Of a stretch of 64,000 nt of DNA, positions 60,070 through 64,000 are shown piece by piece. How positions within the stretch are numbered: position 1 is the first letter of the stretch; each line of letters begins with the position of its first letter. The notes beneath the pieces were generated by a model. It searched no databases. It was not told the origin of the DNA and worked only from the letters and a program-made list of their open reading frames with translations. The position numbers were made by a program, and so were the translations under genes. This DNA comes from Thermoleophilaceae bacterium. Its GTDB lineage: Bacteria; Actinomycetota; Thermoleophilia; Solirubrobacterales; Thermoleophilaceae. The stretch covers positions 1 to 64,000 of the forward strand of contig DASUWY010000014.1 of NCBI GenBank assembly GCA_036378175.1, read 5' to 3'.

Positions 60070-61331
60070 GCGAGGCCGAGCGCGTACTCGGGCCACCAGG
60101 TGCCGGCGGACGGCGGCGTGCCGGCCTGGTCGCAGCCCGACCAGTCGCCGTCGGACTCTCCCGGCGTCTTGATCCAGTAGTAGGCGTCCACCATCGGATC
60201 GCCGGTATCCGCCGTTGGGCGGTGCCCAAGGCCTCGCCCCGCCGGGTTGCACCACACGCCATTCGCGCCCTGTCCGTTGCGGCTCGTGTCGATCAGCAGG
60301 CGCTTGTCGGGCATCCCGAGCGCGGCGACGATCTGCTTGCCATAGCCCACCTCGTTCGCGGTGGAGTCGAAGTTCGAGACGTTCAGCGCGATGCCGCGCG
60401 CCTTCGCCACCCCGGCGGCCGCCAGACGCTGAGCCATCGTCGCGGGCGAGTTCCAGCCCTTGTTGCCGGCGTCGAGGTAGACGGCGACCCCAGGCAGGGC
60501 GCTCAGCACCGACACCGCGTCGGCGAACATCGCGAGCTGGGCCTGCTGCGCCTGCGGCGTGGAGCATTCGCTCGGCAACCCCGGCAGGCCGTCGGGCTCG
60601 AGCACGACGGCGGCGCGCGCGTTGCCGATTCCCGCGGCGAAGGCCCGGATCCACGTGCCGTACTGCGCCTGCGAGGTGGCGGTGCATTGGGCGCGCAGGC
60701 CGGCCCGGTACGCCACCAGCACGGATTGCGTGGCCCCGCCGGCTCGGTTCCTGGCGATCGTGTTCTGCACGTCGGCCTGGACGTTGCCGTTCCAGTCGCC
60801 GAACCACGCGGATCCGGGCTCGGTGGCGATCTTCTCCAGCTCGTCGGCGTCGGCGCTGCGGCCGGCCGCGCGCCACTGCGCGGCGGTCTTCGCGGCGTTC
60901 GAGTTCGGGTCCACCCACCAGGTCTGCCCGGCGAAGGGGTTGCCGGGTGCCGGCGGCTCTGCGGGCGCTGTGGCTCCGGGCTGAGGTGCGCCATGGGAGG
61001 ACGGTGCCCTGCCGAGGAGGCTCACGGTCGCGCGCTTCACGGAGCAGCGCTTCGTCTTCGCCGCGACGGTGTGATGACCCGACGGGACGCGCACGCGCAT
61101 CGTCACTCGCTTCCAGCGCCGGGGAAGGCGCCGGCTGCGCACATGGCGCCGGTCGACGGACACGGTGAGGCGGGCACCTGACCGGCAGCGCGCGCGCGTG
61201 CGTGCCACGACGGCAATGGAGCTCGCCGGGTGCGAGCTGCGAAGCGTCGCGTGTCCGGAATGAAGCGACGAGCTGCCCACGGGGACGAGCGCCGCGGCGG
61301 TGGCGAGTGCGCTGGCCAGAAACTTGTGCAC
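60045..61331 (-). CDS. glycoside hydrolase family 6 (secreted cellulase-like)
   Basis: 428 residues. A signal peptide (KFLASALATAAALVPVG) and a basic beta-rich region of about 100 residues are followed by a Pro/Ala linker and the GH6 domain from FAGQTWWVDPNSNAAKTAAQ in outline. The acid Asp lies in VLEPDGLPG, LIDTSRNGQG is a family signature, and the C-terminal WIKTPGESDGDW holds the base-region Asp. GH6 inverting enzymes cut beta-1,4-glucan. No cellulose-binding module is recognised; the basic N-terminal region might bind cell wall or carbohydrate. Confidence 0.82.
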   Translation of the reverse strand: MHKFLASALATAAALVPVGSSSLHSGHATLRSSHPASSIAVVARTRARCRSGARLTVSVDRRHVRSRRLPRRWKRVTMRVRVPSGHHTVAAKTKRCSVKRATVSLLGRAPSSHGAPQPGATAPAEPPAPGNPFAGQTWWVDPNSNAAKTAAQWRAAGRSADADELEKIATEPGSAWFGDWNGNVQADVQNTIARNRAGGATQSVLVAYRAGLRAQCTATSQAQYGTWIRAFAAGIGNARAAVVLEPDGLPGLPSECSTPQAQQAQLAMFADAVSVLSALPGVAVYLDAGNKGWNSPATMAQRLAAAGVAKARGIALNVSNFDSTANEVGYGKQIVAALGMPDKRLLIDTSRNGQGANGVWCNPAGRGLGHRPTADTGDPMVDAYYWIKTPGESDGDWSGCDQAGTPPSAGTWWPEYALGLAQRAALDG

Positions 61332-61468
61332 CGATCAGATGGTCGGAGCGCGCCGGGCAAACTTGACGGCCGCAGCCGGCGAGGGCGACCTTTCGTGAAT
61401 GCAAGCGATGAGTTTCTGAGGTGCCTCTGGTCTCAAGGAACGTGATCAACCACCCCAAGGAGGATGTC

Positions 61469-61861
61469 GTGCCGCAGACGCAGACACGCATCAACAAGAT
61501 CGCGAACGTGGTCGTGCCCGTGGCCGACCAGGACCGCGCGATCGAGTTCTACGTCGACACGCTCGGCTTCGAGAAGCGCGTCGACCTGCCGTTCGGCGGC
61601 AGCTACCGCTGGGTCGAGGTGGCCCCCGAGGGCGAGGACACCACGGTCGCCCTCGCCCCTCCCCCGCCGGATGACCCGGAGGCCGCCGGCAACCGCCAGA
61701 CAGGCATCACGCTCCAGACCGACGACATCGAGGCGCTGCACGCCGACCTCAAGGCCGCCGGCGTGGACGTGGACGCGGAGATCAGCCGGATGGGCGACCC
61801 CGTGCCCCCGATGTTCTGGTTCCGCGACCCGGAGGGCAACACCCTGCTGGTGGTGCAGTAG
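61469..61861 (+). CDS. VOC-family (glyoxalase-like) protein
   Basis: 130 residues from a GTG at 61469, chosen because AAGGAGG lies 5 bp upstream. Two modules: NVVVPVADQDRAIEFYVDTL and QTGITLQTDDIEALHADLKA, ending MFWFRDPEGNTLLVVQ with the metal-type Glu. The first-module metal His is replaced (NVVVP), so metal binding is uncertain. Such proteins include bleomycin-resistance-like binders and small dioxygenases; no specific function can be given. Confidence 0.75.
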   Translation: MPQTQTRINKIANVVVPVADQDRAIEFYVDTLGFEKRVDLPFGGSYRWVEVAPEGEDTTVALAPPPPDDPEAAGNRQTGITLQTDDIEALHADLKAAGVDVDAEISRMGDPVPPMFWFRDPEGNTLLVVQ

Positions 61862-61871
61862 CCCGCATCTG

Positions 61872-61912
61872 CACGGGCTCGGGCTTCGCTCAGCGTCGAG
61901 CCCGGGCCCGTG
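61872..61912. terminator. long hairpin between convergent genes
   Basis: CACGGGCTCGGGCT (61872-61885) and AGCCCGGGCCCGTG (61899-61912) are inverted copies with one mismatch around a 13-nt loop, 11 bp after the VOC stop and 14 bp before the end of the M14 gene. Likely bidirectional terminator; no T-tract. Confidence 0.58.
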
Positions 61913-61925
61913 GCAGCTGCGTCGC

Positions 61926-62705
61926 CTAACCCTTCGTCGCGACGTCGATGACGAGCCTCGTGACCGCCCACGAGTAACGCCTGGTCGCGGCGCGAGATAC
62001 GTGCGCGGGCAGCTCGACCACGAAGGCGGTGCCGTCCTTCAGGCGGAAGTCCTGCCAGGTGGTGATGCTGCCGGGGTAGCGCGGGAGTTGCCGTAGCGGC
62101 AGGCGGCTCAGGCGGGAGTAGCGGCGCTCGAGGCGAACGTCCCCGCCCGAGCGGTCGGTGAGGGACAGCGGCTGGTGAAACCAGATGGTGAGGCGAGGCC
62201 TGAGCCTCAGGATGAGCGAGTGGGCGATGCGGTCCTCCGGCTCTGAGAGTGGATGCGGCCCCGCGTACTGCAGGGTGCCGGGCGGCCCGAGCGGGCGCCA
62301 GTGGAAGGGGAAGTTGCGGTTGAGATCCACGCCGTGGGCGTTCCCGCGGGTGTTCGCCGCCGCGCCGTCCGGATTTATGTCGGGAACGATCCAGAGGGAC
62401 ATCCCCGCGGGCGGCCGCCAGCCACGAAGCCGGTTCGCGATGGCGACGCCGGCCCGCTCGTTGCCGTGGATACAGCCCACCACGAGCGCTGCGATCGGCG
62501 CCTGGGGATCGCCCCGGACGAAGGCGCGGATGGGCCGGCCCTGCACGGAGCGGCCCAGGAGCCGCGCGGTGGTCACAACGTCAGCCGCCTGGCGCGCCGA
62601 CCGCACGTGGCCCGCATCGTCGTCGTCGGCGGCCGCCACCGCCGCGCCCGCCGAGGCGGCGACGATGATGACCGCCGGGGCGAGCCGTCGCGCGCGCACG
62701 TGCAT
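61926..62705 (-). CDS. M14-type zinc carboxypeptidase/murein peptide amidase-like protein, secreted
   Basis: 259 residues from the ATG at 62705. A signal peptide (RLAPAVIIVAASAGAAVAA) precedes an M14 fold with zinc ligands in CIHGNERAG (HxxE) and the later His in TIWFHQPL, substrate-binding Asn-Arg in VDLNRNFPFHW, and the catalytic Glu region FVVELPAHV. This is the short MpaA-like branch that trims cell-wall peptides. It is divergent from the sensor kinase gene. Confidence 0.78.
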   Translation of the reverse strand: MHVRARRLAPAVIIVAASAGAAVAAADDDDAGHVRSARQAADVVTTARLLGRSVQGRPIRAFVRGDPQAPIAALVVGCIHGNERAGVAIANRLRGWRPPAGMSLWIVPDINPDGAAANTRGNAHGVDLNRNFPFHWRPLGPPGTLQYAGPHPLSEPEDRIAHSLILRLRPRLTIWFHQPLSLTDRSGGDVRLERRYSRLSRLPLRQLPRYPGSITTWQDFRLKDGTAFVVELPAHVSRAATRRYSWAVTRLVIDVATKG

Positions 62706-62774
62706 CCACGGATGATGGCGCGCCCACGGGCCGCCCGCTATCAAGGGGCAGGCCATCCGTCCGATCACGCGGGA

Positions 62775-64000
62775 GTGAGGCTCCTGCCGCTGAGGTATGT
62801 CTTGGCGTTGCTCGCTGTCGCGCTCGGTTGCGCGGCAGTGTTCGCTGCCGCCGGACGGTCGATCGACCGCCAGCGGCGGGACGACTCCCGGAACGCGGCC
62901 GCAATGGTCACGGCCTCGGTCGCGTCACAGGTAGAGGCCGTGAATGCGTCGCTCGAGGACGCTGCGGCATTCCTCGCGTCCTCGCGAGTGGTGACGCCCG
63001 CGGAGTTCGCAGCATTTGCGCGGGCGCCGCTGAGCCGGCCGGCGGTCCGGTCGCTCGCGTACGTGCAGCGGGTGACGCCCGCGACCCAGGCGGCGTTCGA
63101 GCGCCGCCTAGGGGTTGCGATCAGGACGTTTGGCGCCCGTCGGGAGCAGAGGAATGCGGCCTCGTTCCCTGTTGCCCTCAGCGCGAGCCGCCTGGCGTCG
63201 CACCGCAACGTCATCGGCGTGGACAGCTCTACCGAGCCGCTCCGGCACGCCGCGATGAGCGAGGCTCTCCTCACGCGACAGCCTGTGGCCACCCCGCCGC
63301 TGCGCAGCCTGCGCGGCACATGGCAGCCACTCATCTACGTGCCGGTGGTGCGGCACCACCGCGACCTCGCCGGCTTCGTGGCCGCGGCGATCGATCCCCA
63401 CGCGCTCGTGGAGACAGCGCGCGCCGCGTTCCCTGGCACGGCCGACGTCCGGGTCCGCGACGGCTCCCGGACGGTCTTCTCCACGCCCGCCGACTACTCG
63501 CGTGCCCGGCGCGGCTCGGTCATGGCGGCCGGGAGGCGCTGGACCGTGGACGTGATCTCGCACGCGCCCACGGCGCCGGTTCAGCGGCTGCGCTGGATCG
63601 TCGCGGTGGTGGGCCTCCTGCTGCTCACCACCCTGTTCGTGCTGTTCCGCCGCGCGATCCGGCAGGCGCAGGATGCCGAGGCGCTCGTGACGGAGCGCAC
63701 CCGCGAGCTCGACACCGCCCTCACCGACGCCCAGACCGCCCGGACGGCGCTGAGCGAGCGAAACGAGAGCCTGCTCGAGCTCGACCGCTTCAAGGACCGC
63801 ATGCTCGGCCTCATCTCGCACGACCTGCGGTCGCCCCTCACGTCGATCCGCGGCTACGTGGAGCTCCTGCTCGACGAGGAGACGGGCGCGCTCAGCGAGG
63901 ACCAGCTCCGCTTCCTGGCAGTTGTGAAGCGCAACGCCGAGCGGCTCGACAGCCAGATCGGCGACCTGCTCCTGCTGGCCGGCATCGCGGAGGGCACGCT
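62775..64000 (+). CDS. sensor histidine kinase with CHASE-type sensor, cut by the window end
   Basis: At least 408 residues, incomplete at the 3' side. GTG at 62775 is the probable start. A first span (YVLALLAVALGCAAVFAAAG) and an extracellular region with LAYVQRVTPATQAAFERRLG resembling a CHASE domain are followed by a second span (WIVAVVGLLLLTTLFVLF), a coiled linker, and a HisKA domain with the phospho-acceptor His in LISHDLRSPLTSIRGY. The ATPase domain would lie beyond 64000. CHASE domains sense small external ligands; ligand and partner regulator are unknown. Confidence 0.83.
   Translation, partial: MRLLPLRYVLALLAVALGCAAVFAAAGRSIDRQRRDDSRNAAAMVTASVASQVEAVNASLEDAAAFLASSRVVTPAEFAAFARAPLSRPAVRSLAYVQRVTPATQAAFERRLGVAIRTFGARREQRNAASFPVALSASRLASHRNVIGVDSSTEPLRHAAMSEALLTRQPVATPPLRSLRGTWQPLIYVPVVRHHRDLAGFVAAAIDPHALVETARAAFPGTADVRVRDGSRTVFSTPADYSRARRGSVMAAGRRWTVDVISHAPTAPVQRLRWIVAVVGLLLLTTLFVLFRRAIRQAQDAEALVTERTRELDTALTDAQTARTALSERNESLLELDRFKDRMLGLISHDLRSPLTSIRGYVELLLDEETGALSEDQLRFLAVVKRNAERLDSQIGDLLLLAGIAEGT

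Overview
The window is about 64 kb of high-GC chromosomal DNA, densely packed with genes, with 4-bp ATGA/GTGA overlaps, GTG/TTG starts and several leaderless-looking promoters. Protein content (actinobacterial-type gas vesicle set with GvpO, BTAD regulator, AbiEi/DUF559 protein, stand-alone MarR-GNAT and ArsR-AHSA1 regulators, GH6 cellulase) suggests an actinomycete, most likely of the Thermoleophilia/Solirubrobacterales type. The taxon is an inference from gene flavour only. No rRNA, tRNA, CRISPR array, insertion sequence, phage gene or integrase was seen, and no gene-free stretch exceeds 300 bp.

Layout. 0-5 kb: E1 beta/alpha of a 2-oxoacid dehydrogenase, a xylose-isomerase-like TIM barrel protein, then a divergent two-gene GMC dehydrogenase unit. 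5-10.2 kb: an AbiEi/DUF559 protein and a minus-strand operon AraC regulator, SDR, DpgC-like arylacetyl-CoA dioxygenase, phenylacetate-CoA-ligase-like protein. 10.4-16.7 kb: GntR regulator divergent from a complete Liv-type ABC importer plus a VOC protein, possibly an aromatic-acid uptake system. 16.7-27 kb: BTAD regulator with an FAD oxidase, a GMC/zinc-alcohol-dehydrogenase pair, a GT28-like glycosyltransferase, a DMT permease, a polysaccharide deacetylase, and a DegT aminotransferase with an epimerase-membrane fusion. 27-31.6 kb: a three-gene NAD-linked formate dehydrogenase operon whose catalytic gene reads through an in-frame UGA (selenocysteine) followed by a SECIS-like hairpin, and whose N-terminal Fe-S part is encoded by a separate gene at the far end of the operon. 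31.7-37 kb: anchored NirK-type copper protein with an additional C-terminal cupredoxin, LysR regulator, CBS, universal stress and flavin monooxygenase genes. 37.3-38.5 kb: dinB behind a LexA box.

38.6-45.8 kb holds a 13-gene gas vesicle operon (minus strand) behind a stress-sigma (SigB/SigF)-like promoter. It encodes three GvpA-family proteins, three GvpF/L proteins, GvpG, GvpO, GvpK and four less familiar proteins. GvpA and an SRPBCC-domain protein both end in Ser/Arg-rich low-complexity tails, while a third protein carries a long Asp/Glu tract. This charge-complementary trio is the best candidate here for an undescribed assembly mechanism.

46-64 kb: a 1017-residue GlcD-GlcF-type fusion oxidoreductase, a pyruvate oxidase/acetate transporter/DUF1275 cassette, a complete Opp-type peptide ABC importer, divergent ArsR-AHSA1 and MarR-GNAT regulators with operators placed in their promoters, a GH6 cellulase, a VOC protein, an M14 carboxypeptidase-like protein and a CHASE-type sensor histidine kinase cut by the window end.
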